DNA from: a bacterium
GTDB lineage: Bacteria > Krumholzibacteriota > Krumholzibacteriia > LZORAL124-64-63
NCBI GenBank assembly: GCA_014730255.1
Contig: WJIQ01000085.1
Coordinates: forward strand, 1 to 38,455
Reading direction: 5' to 3'
DNA: 38,455 nucleotides
This document shows positions 15,745 to 25,379 of the stretch, piece after piece. Each line of letters begins with the position of its first letter. Within the stretch, counting starts at the first letter, position 1. Position numbers and translations under genes: made by a program. The notes below the pieces were generated by a model. That model worked only from the letters and a program-made list of their open reading frames with translations, ran no database searches and had not been told where the DNA came from.

Positions 15745-16391
15745 AGTTCTTCATCGACACCGCCGACCTCGAGGCCATCGCCGAGATCAAGGACATGGGC
15801 ATGTGCGACGGCGTGACCACGAACCCGTCGCTCATGGCCAAGGCCGGTCGCCGCGACACCGACGTGCTGCTCAGGGAGATCTGCGACCTGGTGCAGGGGC
15901 CGGTCTCCGGCGAGGTCGTCGCGACCGAGGCCGACGAGATGATCGCCGAGGGCGAGCGGCTGGCCGCCATCTCCGACCACCTCGTGGTCAAGATCCCGAC
16001 CACCTACGAGGGGCTCAAGGCCATCGCCGCGCTCAGCCGGCAGGACATCCGCGTCAACGCCACGCTGGTGTTCTCGCCCGCCCAGGCGTTGCTGGTGGCC
16101 AAGGCGGGGGCGGCGTATTGCTCGCCGTTCGTCGGCCGGCTGGACGACATCGGCCACGACGGCATGGAGCTCATCGAGCAGGTGGTCACGATCTACGGCG
16201 AGTACGGCCTGGAGACCGAGGTCCTGGTGGCGAGCGTGCGGCACCCCAACCACGTCATCGAGGGCGCGATGATGGGCGCGGACGTGGCGACCATCCCGCC
16301 CAAGGTGATCAAGCAGCTCGTGCAGCATCCGCTGACCGACAAGGGGCTGGCGGCGTTCCTGGCCGACTGGGACCGCCTGCAGGAGGGCTAG
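15741..16391 (+). CDS. fsa: Fructose-6-phosphate aldolase / small transaldolase
   Basis: The 216-residue protein matches the short TalC/FsaA-type class I aldolases. It shows the opening [10 protein letters not shown], then GVTTNPSL and the Schiff-base Lys84 in VVKIPTT. Later come [37 protein letters not shown] and the [11 protein letters not shown] strand. It either transfers dihydroxyacetone in the non-oxidative pentose phosphate pathway or cleaves fructose 6-phosphate; these cannot be separated by eye. The heptose gene hldD two genes downstream uses a product derived from sedoheptulose 7-phosphate, a metabolite of the same pathway. Start overlaps the truA stop (ATGA). Confidence 0.93.
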   Translation: MKFFIDTADLEAIAEIKDMGMCDGVTTNPSLMAKAGRRDTDVLLREICDLVQGPVSGEVVATEADEMIAEGERLAAISDHLVVKIPTTYEGLKAIAALSRQDIRVNATLVFSPAQALLVAKAGAAYCSPFVGRLDDIGHDGMELIEQVVTIYGEYGLETEVLVASVRHPNHVIEGAMMGADVATIPPKVIKQLVQHPLTDKGLAAFLADWDRLQEG

Positions 16392-16397
16392 CGGGGC

Positions 16398-17647
<1,250 letters not shown>

Positions 17648-17651
<4 letters not shown>

Positions 17652-18625
17652 TCGTCGTCACCGGCGCGGCCGGATTCATCGGGTCGGTCCTGATCTGGTC
17701 GCTGAACCAGCGGGGCGAGACCGACATCCTCACCGTCGACGTGCATCCCTCCGATGCCGGCGAGCCCAACCTGGAGCCGCTGCGTTACGATCGCGGCTAC
17801 CAGGACCACGAGGCGTTCCGGCGCGACCTCGCCGATGGCGAGTACGACGACGAGCTGCGGGGCATCCTGCACATGGGGGCCTGCTCGTCGACGACCGAGA
17901 CGGACTGGGACTACCTCGAGCGCAACAACGTGGACTACACCCGCGACCTGTGCCTGGCCGCCCGCCGGGTGGGCGCGCGCTTCGTCCACGCCTCGAGCGC
18001 GGCGACCTATGGCGACGGCTCGCGCGGCTACAGTGACGATCACGCCGCGCTCGACGAGCTCCAGCCGCTGAACCTCTACGGCCGGTCGAAGCACGTGTTC
18101 GACCTCTGGGCGCGGGACGAGGGTCTGCTCGACGAGATCTGCTGCCTGAAGTACTTCAACGTCTACGGGCCCAACGAGTGGCACAAGGACGACATGCGTT
18201 CGATGGTCTGCAAGGGTTACGAGCAGGTGCGCGACACCGGACGGGTGAAGCTCTTCAGGAGCGATCGGCCGGAGTACCCCGACGGCGGCCAGAAGCGAGA
18301 CTTCGTCTACGTCAAGGACGCCGCGGCCATGACGCTGTGGCTGCTGGATCACCCTGGCGCGAACGGGGTCTTCAACGTCGGCACCGGGCGGGCGCACGAC
18401 TGGAACACGCTGATGTCCGCCATCTTCGCCGCGCTCGGTCGCGAGCCGGCCATCGAGTACATCCCGATGCCCGAGCATCTGCGGGGGAAGTACCAGTACT
18501 TCACCGAGGCGCAGATGGGCAAGCTGCGCGGCGCCGGCTGCGACGTGCCGATCACGCCGATCGAGGACGCGGTGCGCGACTACGTCACCGGGCATCTGGC
18601 CACCGGGCGCCACCTCGGGGCTTGA
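17648..18625 (+). CDS. hldD: ADP-L-glycero-D-manno-heptose 6-epimerase
   Basis: It converts ADP-D-glycero-D-manno-heptose to the L-glycero form for the LPS inner core, so the organism is a diderm with heptose-containing LPS. The 325-residue short-chain dehydrogenase has the Rossmann loop GAAGFIG (6-12). Family motif GACSSTTETD (77-86) and the catalytic Y144/K148 in NLYGRSKHVFD follow, then KYFNVYGPNEWHKDDMRSMV and QKRDFVYVKD. It is the last gene of the asd operon, directly followed by an intrinsic terminator. The start overlaps the protease stop by ATGA. Confidence 0.95.
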
Positions 18626-18642
18626 ACGCGGGCCGCGTTGAC

Positions 18643-18667
18643 GCAGCCCGAAGACGGGTGCTTTTTT
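18643..18667 (+). terminator. Intrinsic terminator of the asd-hldD operon
   Basis: GCA-(bulged G)-CCCG at 18643-18650 pairs with CGGGTGC at 18655-18661 around loop AAGA and is followed by six T residues (18662-18667). It is 18 bases past the hldD stop. Confidence 0.8.
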
Positions 18668-18753
18668 GAGGTTGCGGACCGCGCCTTCACATCCGACCAT
18701 GAATGGAATTGAGTTTCAATCGCACCTGTGACGACAGGATGTCGCCGACCGTC

Positions 18754-20871
18754 ATGCGCTCCTCGTTCCTGGACACCGCCCCGTCGAGGCTCCTGCTTGC
18801 GGCCGGCCTGCTGGCGCTGGCCCAGCCGGCGGTCGCGTACATCGGCCCCGGCGCCGGCTTCGCGCTCGGCGGGTCGCTGCTATTCGCGCTGGCGGGCATC
18901 CTGCTCGCGGTCCTCGGGGTGCTCACCTGGCCGTTCCGCCTGCTGGCCCGGGCCGTCCGCTACCGCGACGTGCGCCGGCGGCGCAGGTGCCGGCGCGTGG
19001 TCGTGCTGGGTCTCGATGGCCTGGACCCCGACCTGGCGCGGGAGTTCATGGCCGACGGCAAGCTGCCCAACCTCGAGCGCCTCGCCGACATCGGCTGCTT
19101 CCACGATCTCGGCACGACCCTGCCGGCGGTCTCGCCGGTGGCCTGGTCGACCTTCGCCACGGGCGTCGATCCCGGCGGCCACGGCATCTTCGACTTCCTG
19201 CGCCGCGACCTCGCCACGCACCTGCCCGAGCTGTCGAGCACCCGGCTGGTGCCGGGGCGCGAGCGTCGATTCGGACCCTTCAAGCTCGGCCGGACCGCCG
19301 ACCGCATGCAGCTGCGGCGGCACAGTCGCAGCTTCTGGTCCATCCTCGGCGACCACGGGGTCGAGGCGACGATCCTGCGCGTGCCGCTGACGTTCCCGCC
19401 CGAGAAGTTCCGCGGACGCCTGCTGTCGGCCATGTGCCTGCCCGACCTGCGAGGGACCCAGGGGACGTTCACCGTGCTGGCCGCGCCGGGCTACGAGTCC
19501 GGCGGCCTGACCGGCGGCGAACGGCGCCAGCTGACCGCCGATGGCGACGGCGTCTGGCGGGGGACGCTGCCCGGGCCGGATCTGCCGGACGGGAGCGGCC
19601 CGGCGGAGTTGCCGGTGCAGGCGACGGTGGACGGCAAGGGACTGCGCGCGGAGATCCGGATCGGACCGAAGACGGTCACGCTCGGCAAGAAGGAGTACTC
19701 GCCCTGGTTGCGCCTGCCGTTCGACGTCGGCGGCAAGACGGCGCACGGCATCGCGCGGGTCCGCGTGGTCTCCTGGGATCCGCTGGCGCTCTATGTCACG
19801 CCCATCAACCTCGACCCCAAGCAGCCGGCCATGCCCATCAGCCAGCCGCCGCACTACGCGATGATGCTCGCGCGGGTGCACGGCCCGTTCGCCACCCTGG
19901 GGCTCGCCGAGGACACCTGGGCGCTCAACGAGAAGGTGATCGACGAGGACGCGTTCCTCGAGCAGACGTGGGACATCCACGCCGAGCGCGAGCTGCAGTG
20001 GCGCCACGCCCTCGACCGGCAGCGCACCGGCGCCATCGTCTGCGTGTTCGACGTGACCGACCGGCTGCAGCACACCTTCCTGCGCTTCCGCGACGACGAC
20101 CATCCGGCCAACCGGGGCGCCGACGTCGAGAAGCACCGGCACGTCATCGAGGACCTCTACCGCCGCGCCGATGCGCTGGTCGGGATGACGCTGTCGCGCC
20201 TGCACCGCGACGACGTCCTGCTGGTGATGAGCGACCACGGGTTCAAGCCCTTCCGCCGCGCGGTCAATCTCAACGCCTGGTTCCGCGAGCACGGCTACCT
20301 GCGGCTCGAGGGTGATCCGGACCAGGGTCCGCTGCCCGAGCTGAACGGCGACGTGGTGCCGGCGACGGGCATCGACTGGACGCGGACCCGCGCCTACGCC
20401 AACGGGCTGGCCGGCTTCTACCTCAACGTCGCCGGCCGCGAGCGCCAGGGCTCGGTGCCGCCCGAGGAGGCCACCGCTCTGCGCGACGAGCTGATGGACC
20501 GTCTGCGTGGCCTCGAGGACCCGGCCGGCGGGGAGGCGATCCGCGAGGTGTGGGCCAGCGCCGAGTGCTACCGCGGCCCGTATCGGAGCGAGGCTCCCGA
20601 CGTGATCGTCGGCTACAACCCGGGCTGGCGCGCCGACTGGGACATGGCCACCGGCGCGACGATCGGCGCGGTCTTCCGCGAGAACGACAAGCCCTGGTCG
20701 GCCGACCACTGCATGGATCCCCGGCAGGTGCCGGGCGTGCTGCTGAGCAACCGCCGCCTGTCCGGCGACGACCCGAACCTGGTCGACCTCGCGCCCACCA
20801 TCCTGGACCTCTGCGGCGTGCCCGCGCCCCGGCACATGCACGGCCGCAGCCTGCTGAACGAGGACACGTGA
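18754..20871 (+). CDS. Membrane-anchored alkaline-phosphatase-superfamily protein (type I phosphodiesterase fold), paralogue 1
   Basis: Counted from the ATG at 18754 the protein has 705 residues. It has a hydrophobic start (12-28) ending PAVA, an AYIGPGAGF motif, TM2 (38-61) and then an Arg cluster RRRRRCRR. The catalytic domain follows: metal ligand D88 in VLGLDGLDPD, probable nucleophile S127 in SPVAWSTFATG, GGHGIFDF, SDHGFKPF and a late SADHC. It should hydrolyse or transfer a phosphodiester; the substrate is unknown. The start is uncertain: in-frame ATGs lie at 18703 and 18739. The 18703-18738 stretch uses codons rare here (TTG, AGT, AAT, TGT, AGG) and looks non-coding. No good ribosome-binding site was found for any of the three. 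Its stop overlaps the next start. Confidence 0.85.
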   Translation: MRSSFLDTAPSRLLLAAGLLALAQPAVAYIGPGAGFALGGSLLFALAGILLAVLGVLTWPFRLLARAVRYRDVRRRRRCRRVVVLGLDGLDPDLAREFMADGKLPNLERLADIGCFHDLGTTLPAVSPVAWSTFATGVDPGGHGIFDFLRRDLATHLPELSSTRLVPGRERRFGPFKLGRTADRMQLRRHSRSFWSILGDHGVEATILRVPLTFPPEKFRGRLLSAMCLPDLRGTQGTFTVLAAPGYESGGLTGGERRQLTADGDGVWRGTLPGPDLPDGSGPAELPVQATVDGKGLRAEIRIGPKTVTLGKKEYSPWLRLPFDVGGKTAHGIARVRVVSWDPLALYVTPINLDPKQPAMPISQPPHYAMMLARVHGPFATLGLAEDTWALNEKVIDEDAFLEQTWDIHAERELQWRHALDRQRTGAIVCVFDVTDRLQHTFLRFRDDDHPANRGADVEKHRHVIEDLYRRADALVGMTLSRLHRDDVLLVMSDHGFKPFRRAVNLNAWFREHGYLRLEGDPDQGPLPELNGDVVPATGIDWTRTRAYANGLAGFYLNVAGRERQGSVPPEEATALRDELMDRLRGLEDPAGGEAIREVWASAECYRGPYRSEAPDVIVGYNPGWRADWDMATGATIGAVFRENDKPWSADHCMDPRQVPGVLLSNRRLSGDDPNLVDLAPTILDLCGVPAPRHMHGRSLLNEDT

Positions 20872-22832
20872 TGCGCACGATCACCCTGACCTTCCTGATC
20901 CTGGCGGTGGCGCTGGCGATGCCGGCGGTCGCCGCCAAGGTGCTCGTCCTCGGCTTCGACGGCATGGACCCGCAGCTCGTGGCGGAATACCGCGAGCAGG
21001 GGATGATGCCCAGCTTCGACCGCGTGCTCGAGAACGGTGGCCAGCTCCTGCCCCTGGGCACGGCCATGCCGCCGCAGTCGCCGGTGGCCTGGTCGACGTT
21101 CATCACGGGCCTCGACCCCGGTGGACACGGCATCTTCGACTTCATCCATCGTGATCCGGCGACCATGGCGCCCTATCTCTCGACCAGCGTGGCCATGGGG
21201 CCGGCCGACTTCTGGAAGCTGGGCGACTGGCGCATCCCGCGCGGGACGGGCTCGGTGGAGAACCGTCGCCGCGGCGTCGCGTTCTGGGAGATGCTCGACG
21301 ATGCGCTGGTCGACGCCACGGTCTTCAAGGTGCCGGCCAACTTCCCGCCCACGCCCTCGCGCTCGCGCACGCTCAGCGGCATGGGCACTCCCGACATCCA
21401 GGGCACCTACGGTCAGTACACCTACGTGACCGACGACCCGGTGGCCGAGCGCGATCTCTCCGGCGGCGTCCTGCGGGCGGTCTACCTCGCCGACGGTCGC
21501 TGCGAGACGGTGGTCGAGGGTCCGGCCAACGTCTACCGCGAGGGGGCGCCCCTGAGCGAGCTGCCGCTGGTGATCAACGTCGACAAGGACCGGCGCGCGG
21601 CGCTGGTCGAGCTGGCGGGCGAGCGGTTCCTGCTGCGCGAGGGCGAGTGGAGCGAGTGGCTGACCCTCGAGTTCCCCCTCGTGCCGGTGCTGAAGTCCGT
21701 GCGTGGCGTGGCGCGGGTGTTCCTCATGGAGACCGACCCCTATCTGCGCCTGTACGTGACCCCGGTGCAGATCGACCCGGCCGCGCCGGAGATGCCGATC
21801 TCCACGCCCGACGACTATTCCCGCGACCTCGCCGAGGCGCTCGGTCCGTTCTTCACGCAGGGTCTGCCCAGCGAGACCAAGGCCCTCGAGGAGGGGGTCT
21901 TCGACGACGGCGACTACCTGTCGCAGAGCGACCTCGTCTTCGCCGAGCGCAAGCGTCAGCTCGCATTCGAGCTCGGGCGGTTCACCACGCGCGATGACGG
22001 CTTCCTGTTCTTCTACTTCAACTACCCCGACCAGGACTGCCACATGTGGTGGCGCGGGATCGATCCCCAGTCACCGCTGCATGCGGCCTGCGCCGTCGAA
22101 CACCGCGACCGCGTGCCGGAGATCTACCAGTCGCTCGACGCCGTCCTCGGCGGCGTCCTCGATCAGGTCGACCCCGAGACCATGGTCATGGTCATGAGCG
22201 ACCATGGCTTCGCCCCCTACCTGCGGAGCATGCACGTCAACGCGTGGCTGCGCGAGCACGGCTACCTCCACCTGCGCGAGGGCGTGGAGCCGGGCGACGT
22301 GCACTACCTCGAGGGCATCGACTGGTCGCGCACGCGCGCCTACGCCATCGGGATCAACGGCCTGTACCTGAACCTCATCGGGCGCGAGGCGCACGGCATC
22401 GTGGTCCCGGGAGCCGAGGCCAGCGAGCTCATCGACGAGCTGGTGCGCGAGCTCGAGGCCACGGTCGATCCCGGGATGGGCGAGCTGGCGATCAAGTACG
22501 CCTACCGCGCCGACGAGCTGTACCAGGGCGCGCACCGCGCCATCGGTCCGGACATCGTCCTCGGCTACCACCGGGGCTGGCGCGGCAGCAACGAGTCGGC
22601 CCTCGGCGAGGTGCCGGCCGAGGTGTTCGTCGACAACGAGCAGAAGTGGAGCGGCGATCATTGCCAGGCCGCCGACGAGGTGCCGGGCATCCTGCTCACC
22701 ACCCATCCCATCGCGATCTCGGATCCCACGCTGGCCGACTTCGCGCCCACCATCCTGAAGCTCTTCGACATCGAGCCGCGGCCGGAGATGATCGGCCGCG
22801 ACATGTTCGAGGCGCAGACCGCGAGGAGATGA
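20871..22832 (+). CDS. Secreted alkaline-phosphatase-superfamily protein, paralogue 2
   Basis: The 653-residue protein has a cleavable-looking Sec signal (MRTITLTFLILAVALAMPAVAA). Its catalytic domain is clearly related to that of the gene before it: D30 in VLGFDGMDPQ, probable nucleophile S70 in SPVAWSTFITG, GGHGIFDF, MSDHGFAPY and WSGDHC near the C-terminus. Both also share an internal beta-rich insertion with the segment PxxIDPxxPxMPIS (around 295-310 here). The export signal puts it in the periplasm. Substrate unknown; predicted phosphodiesterase, phosphatase or phosphotransferase. The ATG overlaps the stop of paralogue 1 by one base (TGATG), so the two are translationally coupled. Confidence 0.88.
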   Translation: MRTITLTFLILAVALAMPAVAAKVLVLGFDGMDPQLVAEYREQGMMPSFDRVLENGGQLLPLGTAMPPQSPVAWSTFITGLDPGGHGIFDFIHRDPATMAPYLSTSVAMGPADFWKLGDWRIPRGTGSVENRRRGVAFWEMLDDALVDATVFKVPANFPPTPSRSRTLSGMGTPDIQGTYGQYTYVTDDPVAERDLSGGVLRAVYLADGRCETVVEGPANVYREGAPLSELPLVINVDKDRRAALVELAGERFLLREGEWSEWLTLEFPLVPVLKSVRGVARVFLMETDPYLRLYVTPVQIDPAAPEMPISTPDDYSRDLAEALGPFFTQGLPSETKALEEGVFDDGDYLSQSDLVFAERKRQLAFELGRFTTRDDGFLFFYFNYPDQDCHMWWRGIDPQSPLHAACAVEHRDRVPEIYQSLDAVLGGVLDQVDPETMVMVMSDHGFAPYLRSMHVNAWLREHGYLHLREGVEPGDVHYLEGIDWSRTRAYAIGINGLYLNLIGREAHGIVVPGAEASELIDELVRELEATVDPGMGELAIKYAYRADELYQGAHRAIGPDIVLGYHRGWRGSNESALGEVPAEVFVDNEQKWSGDHCQAADEVPGILLTTHPIAISDPTLADFAPTILKLFDIEPRPEMIGRDMFEAQTARR

Positions 22833-22836
22833 CCCG

Positions 22837-23034
22837 ATGTTCGGTGGCAACAAGATCAAGCTCGACAAGGACCTGCTCGAACGCGCCGAGCGCGTGAGCC
22901 AGGCCGCGGGCTACGCCTCGGTCGAGGAGTTCGTCCAGCACGTGCTCGAGCGGGAGCTCGACAAGCTCGACCAGGGCGGGGCCGACGAGGAGGAGATCCG
23001 CAAGCGCATGCAGGGACTGGGGTACATCTCGTGA
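22837..23034 (+). CDS. Small ribbon-helix-helix-like protein with LGY-type C-terminal tail
   Basis: The 65-residue protein reads IKLDKDLLERAERVSQAAGY then SVEEFVQHVLERELDKL at about 7-44. This fits the strand-helix-helix pattern of CopG/Arc-like RHH proteins. The tail ends EIRKRMQGLGYIS, very like the QLRSLGYVD ending of the phosphatase-like lipoprotein at 23892-25214, and like the ending common among sulfatase and phosphatase family proteins. GAGGAG lies upstream of the ATG. It sits four bases after paralogue 2, in a different frame, and 31 bases before the membrane protein gene, so it belongs to the same operon. Function unknown. Confidence 0.75.
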   Translation: MFGGNKIKLDKDLLERAERVSQAAGYASVEEFVQHVLERELDKLDQGGADEEEIRKRMQGLGYIS

Positions 23035-23065
23035 CCGCGCACGCCGTCGTGGGGAGGGACCGCGG

Positions 23066-23875
23066 ATGACCGCGCTGCTCGGTGCGGCGACCGCGGTCGG
23101 CGACCTGCTCGCCGCGCCCTTCGGCGGGCACGCCGGCTGGGCGCTCGTGGTCTGGTCGGCGCTGTTCGGCCTGGTCGCCATCGTGCTCTTCAAGCTGGCG
23201 ACGCCGCAGGATCGGCTCGCCGCGGCCCGTGATCGGCTGATCGGCCGCCTGCTCGAGGCCGCGCTGTTCCAGACCAGCCTGCGCACCATCGCCCGCGTGC
23301 AGGGCGCCGTGCTGGTGGCCAACCTGCGCTACCTGGTGCTCGCGCTGCCGGCGATCGCGGCGCTCGTGATCCCGCTCGCGCTGGTGCTGCCGCAGCTCGA
23401 GTCGCGCCTCGGCCGGCAGCCGCTGGCCGTGGGCGAGGCCGTCCTCGTCACCGCCGAGATGGATGGGCGAGCGGACGCGACGCTCGAGGCCGGCACCGGT
23501 CTGGTGATCGAGGCCGGTCCGGTGCGTGACGCGGCGCGGGGCGAGCTCGTCTGGCGCGTGCGCGCCGAGGATGCGGGCCGACACGAGCTGCGTCTGCTGA
23601 GCGACGGGCGCGACCACACGCTCACCGTGCCGGTGGGCCTCGGCGGCCTGCCGGCGATCGCGGCCGGCCGTCACCAGGGCTGGCTGGACCAGCTGCTCTT
23701 CGATCCGACCGCCAGGACCCTGCCGGCCGGCGCGGCGTTGCGGTCGATCACGCTCGACCTGCCCGGGCGCGAGGTGCGGATCCTCGGCCTGGCGCTGCCG
23801 TGGATCGTGAGCTTCACGATCCTGTCCCTGGCCGCCGGCCTGCTGCTGAAGAAGCCCCTCCGGGTGGAGATCTGA
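23066..23875 (+). CDS. Uncharacterised membrane protein of the phosphatase cluster
   Basis: The 269-residue protein has predicted TM segments at about 24-45, 90-112 and 243-263. Between TM1 and TM2 lies a basic cytoplasmic loop (TPQDRLAAARDRLIGRLLEAALFQ...RVQGAVLVANLRYL), which recalls the coupling region of Oxa1/EMC3-like proteins. Between TM2 and TM3 is a domain of about 130 residues, probably periplasmic and beta-rich. The end LKKPLRVEI is reminiscent of a conserved but unnamed bacterial family I have seen beside alkaline-phosphatase-like genes; that is recollection, not a search. GGAGG lies nine bases before the ATG. It is the last gene of the operon, converging on the lipoprotein gene. 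Confidence 0.75.
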   Translation: MTALLGAATAVGDLLAAPFGGHAGWALVVWSALFGLVAIVLFKLATPQDRLAAARDRLIGRLLEAALFQTSLRTIARVQGAVLVANLRYLVLALPAIAALVIPLALVLPQLESRLGRQPLAVGEAVLVTAEMDGRADATLEAGTGLVIEAGPVRDAARGELVWRVRAEDAGRHELRLLSDGRDHTLTVPVGLGGLPAIAAGRHQGWLDQLLFDPTARTLPAGAALRSITLDLPGREVRILGLALPWIVSFTILSLAAGLLLKKPLRVEI

Positions 23876-23876
23876 G

Positions 23877-23892
23877 GCCCGCCGATGCGGGC
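23877..23892. terminator. Short hairpin between convergent genes
   Basis: GCCCGC (23877-23882) and GCGGGC (23887-23892) form a perfect 6-bp stem with loop CGAT, exactly filling the 16-base gap between the membrane protein stop (23875) and the convergent lipoprotein stop (23894-23892). There is no T-run, so termination strength is doubtful. Confidence 0.4.
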
Positions 23893-25214
23893 TAGTCCAC
23901 GTACCCCAGCGACCGCAGCTGCTTCTTGACCGCGGCGTCCAGCGCCGGGTCCTCGGCCACCTCCGGCGGTGGGGCGGGCGCCAGCGCCGCGTAGCTGCCG
24001 ATCCGGTGCTGCTCCAGGTGCTCGACGTAGCTCAGGCCGGCGTCGGTGAGGTGGTCCCGCATCACCCGTCCGGGCATCTCCTGGCTCGGTGGCAGGCCCA
24101 TCAGCGCCAGCAGCGTGGGGCCCATGTTCAGCACGAACGTCCGGTCGAACCGGGTGCCCTGCCGATAGAGCGCGCTGCGGATGACGAGTGCGCCGTCGGG
24201 GCGGTGCTCGGCCACGCCCTTGCGGATCGTGCCGGAGCGATCACGGCGCGGGCCGTGGAACCCGTGGTCGGAGACGACGACGAGGTTGGCGTCGGCCGGG
24301 AACATCGCCACCAGCTCGCCCAGCCAGTCGTCGAGCAGGCGCACGTAGTTCGGCACCACGTCGCCGTAGAGGGCGCGGTCGTCCGCCGCGGGCTCCCGCG
24401 CATCGCCGGGGTCCATGTACACCCAGAACTTGTGGCACATCAGATCCAGGCCGCGCAGGTAGACGGCGAACAGGTCCCACTGCTCCCGGTCGGCGAGGTG
24501 GCGCGCCGTCGCCAGGTACGTCAGATCGCCGGCGAGGACGACCCGCAGCTCGCGCAGGCGCTGGTCGTCGGGGTCGGCCAGCTGCGCGTCGGTGACCGTC
24601 GGCACCAGGCGTCGCACGAGATCGTCCGGGACGTCGCGCCAGTCGACGACCAGCGCGGCGACCTCGTCGGTCAGCGCGGCGGGCTGGACCATGCCGTCGG
24701 GGTTGCGGCTGCCGGCCTCGGTGTAGGAGACGTGGTCGCTGACCATCACGCCCTCGATGGCGCGCGCGGGGTAGGTCACCCACCAGCCGATCACGCAGCT
24801 GCGCCGCCCCGCCGCGCCGGCGATGTCCCAGACGGCCGGCGACCGCCAGTCGCCAGCCGAGGCGAGGGTCTCGTAGTCCTCGTCGCGCCCCTTGAGGAAG
24901 CCGCCGACGCCGTGGTCCTCGGGCTCGAGGCCGGTGGCCATGCTGGCCCAGATCAGCGGCGATTTCTCCAGCGGCACGAAGCTCAGGTTCACCCCGCTCG
25001 TGGCCACGTTCGCCAGGGCGGCGAGGTTCGGCAGCTCGCCGGCCTCCAGCAGCGGATCGACCACCTGCCAGTCGAGGGCGTCGATGCCGATCACGATCGT
25101 CTGGCTCGGGGCGGGCGAGACCGGCGTCTCGTCGCCGCCGCAGCCGAGGAGCGGGACCAGCAGGGTCAACGGGGCCAGCAGGAGCAGCAGGGCACGGATC
25201 TCGGAGCGGATCAT
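23892..25214 (-). CDS. Alkaline-phosphatase-superfamily lipoprotein, paralogue 3
   Basis: The 440-residue protein has a lipoprotein signal with Cys25 in LVPLLGCGG. The catalytic domain has D45 in VIGIDALDWQ, probable nucleophile S85 in KSPLIWASMATG, a DHGVGGF motif (D100/H101), VVVSDHGFHG and AEHRPDGALVI (third-site His). It is more compact than paralogues 1 and 2 and lacks their internal insertion. The protein ends KKQLRSLGYVD. It is predicted to be a membrane-tethered periplasmic hydrolase or transferase. The start is the ATG at 25214, with GAGGAA six bases upstream, and it gives the lipobox its normal position. It is convergent with the plus-strand cluster and has its own promoter. Confidence 0.88.
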   Translation of the reverse strand: MIRSEIRALLLLLAPLTLLVPLLGCGGDETPVSPAPSQTIVIGIDALDWQVVDPLLEAGELPNLAALANVATSGVNLSFVPLEKSPLIWASMATGLEPEDHGVGGFLKGRDEDYETLASAGDWRSPAVWDIAGAAGRRSCVIGWWVTYPARAIEGVMVSDHVSYTEAGSRNPDGMVQPAALTDEVAALVVDWRDVPDDLVRRLVPTVTDAQLADPDDQRLRELRVVLAGDLTYLATARHLADREQWDLFAVYLRGLDLMCHKFWVYMDPGDAREPAADDRALYGDVVPNYVRLLDDWLGELVAMFPADANLVVVSDHGFHGPRRDRSGTIRKGVAEHRPDGALVIRSALYRQGTRFDRTFVLNMGPTLLALMGLPPSQEMPGRVMRDHLTDAGLSYVEHLEQHRIGSYAALAPAPPPEVAEDPALDAAVKKQLRSLGYVD

Positions 25215-25245
25215 GACGTTCCTCGTGGGTTGGAGGTGCCGTGGA

Positions 25246-25274
25246 ATGATAGGGCAACGACATTGCATCAACAA
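25246..25274 (-). promoter_or_regulatory. Promoter of the phosphatase-like lipoprotein gene
   Basis: On the minus strand, -35 TTGTTG (25269-25274), a 17-base spacer and -10 TATCAT (25246-25251, 5 of 6) lie about 30 bases upstream of the ATG at 25214. The -35 is weak (3 of 6). Confidence 0.45.
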
Positions 25275-25287
25275 GCGGTCCGGTCTC

Positions 25288-25316
25288 TTGCGCGGCGGGC
25301 GGATATCGCGCATCAT
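25288..25316 (+). promoter_or_regulatory. Candidate promoter of purB
   Basis: -35 TTGCGC (25288-25293, 4 of 6), a 17-base spacer and -10 CATCAT (25311-25316, 4 of 6) predict a start about 57 bases before the purB ATG. Moderate match only. Confidence 0.35.
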
Positions 25317-25379
25317 GCGCCGTGTCCGCTCCGTGCGGGCCTGCCACGCCACCTGGAGACCCCGGCCGGAGGCCATCCG

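Noticed and set aside
18706-18720. ATTGA-GTT-TCAAT palindrome upstream of phosphatase paralogue 1
   Set aside because: Five-base arms are too short to call an operator without comparative data.
24006-25379. Long plus-strand frame upstream of purB that would add about 460 residues
   Set aside because: It lies opposite the phosphatase-like lipoprotein gene, has shadow-type composition, and PurB begins normally at the ATG at 25380 with its own ribosome-binding site.
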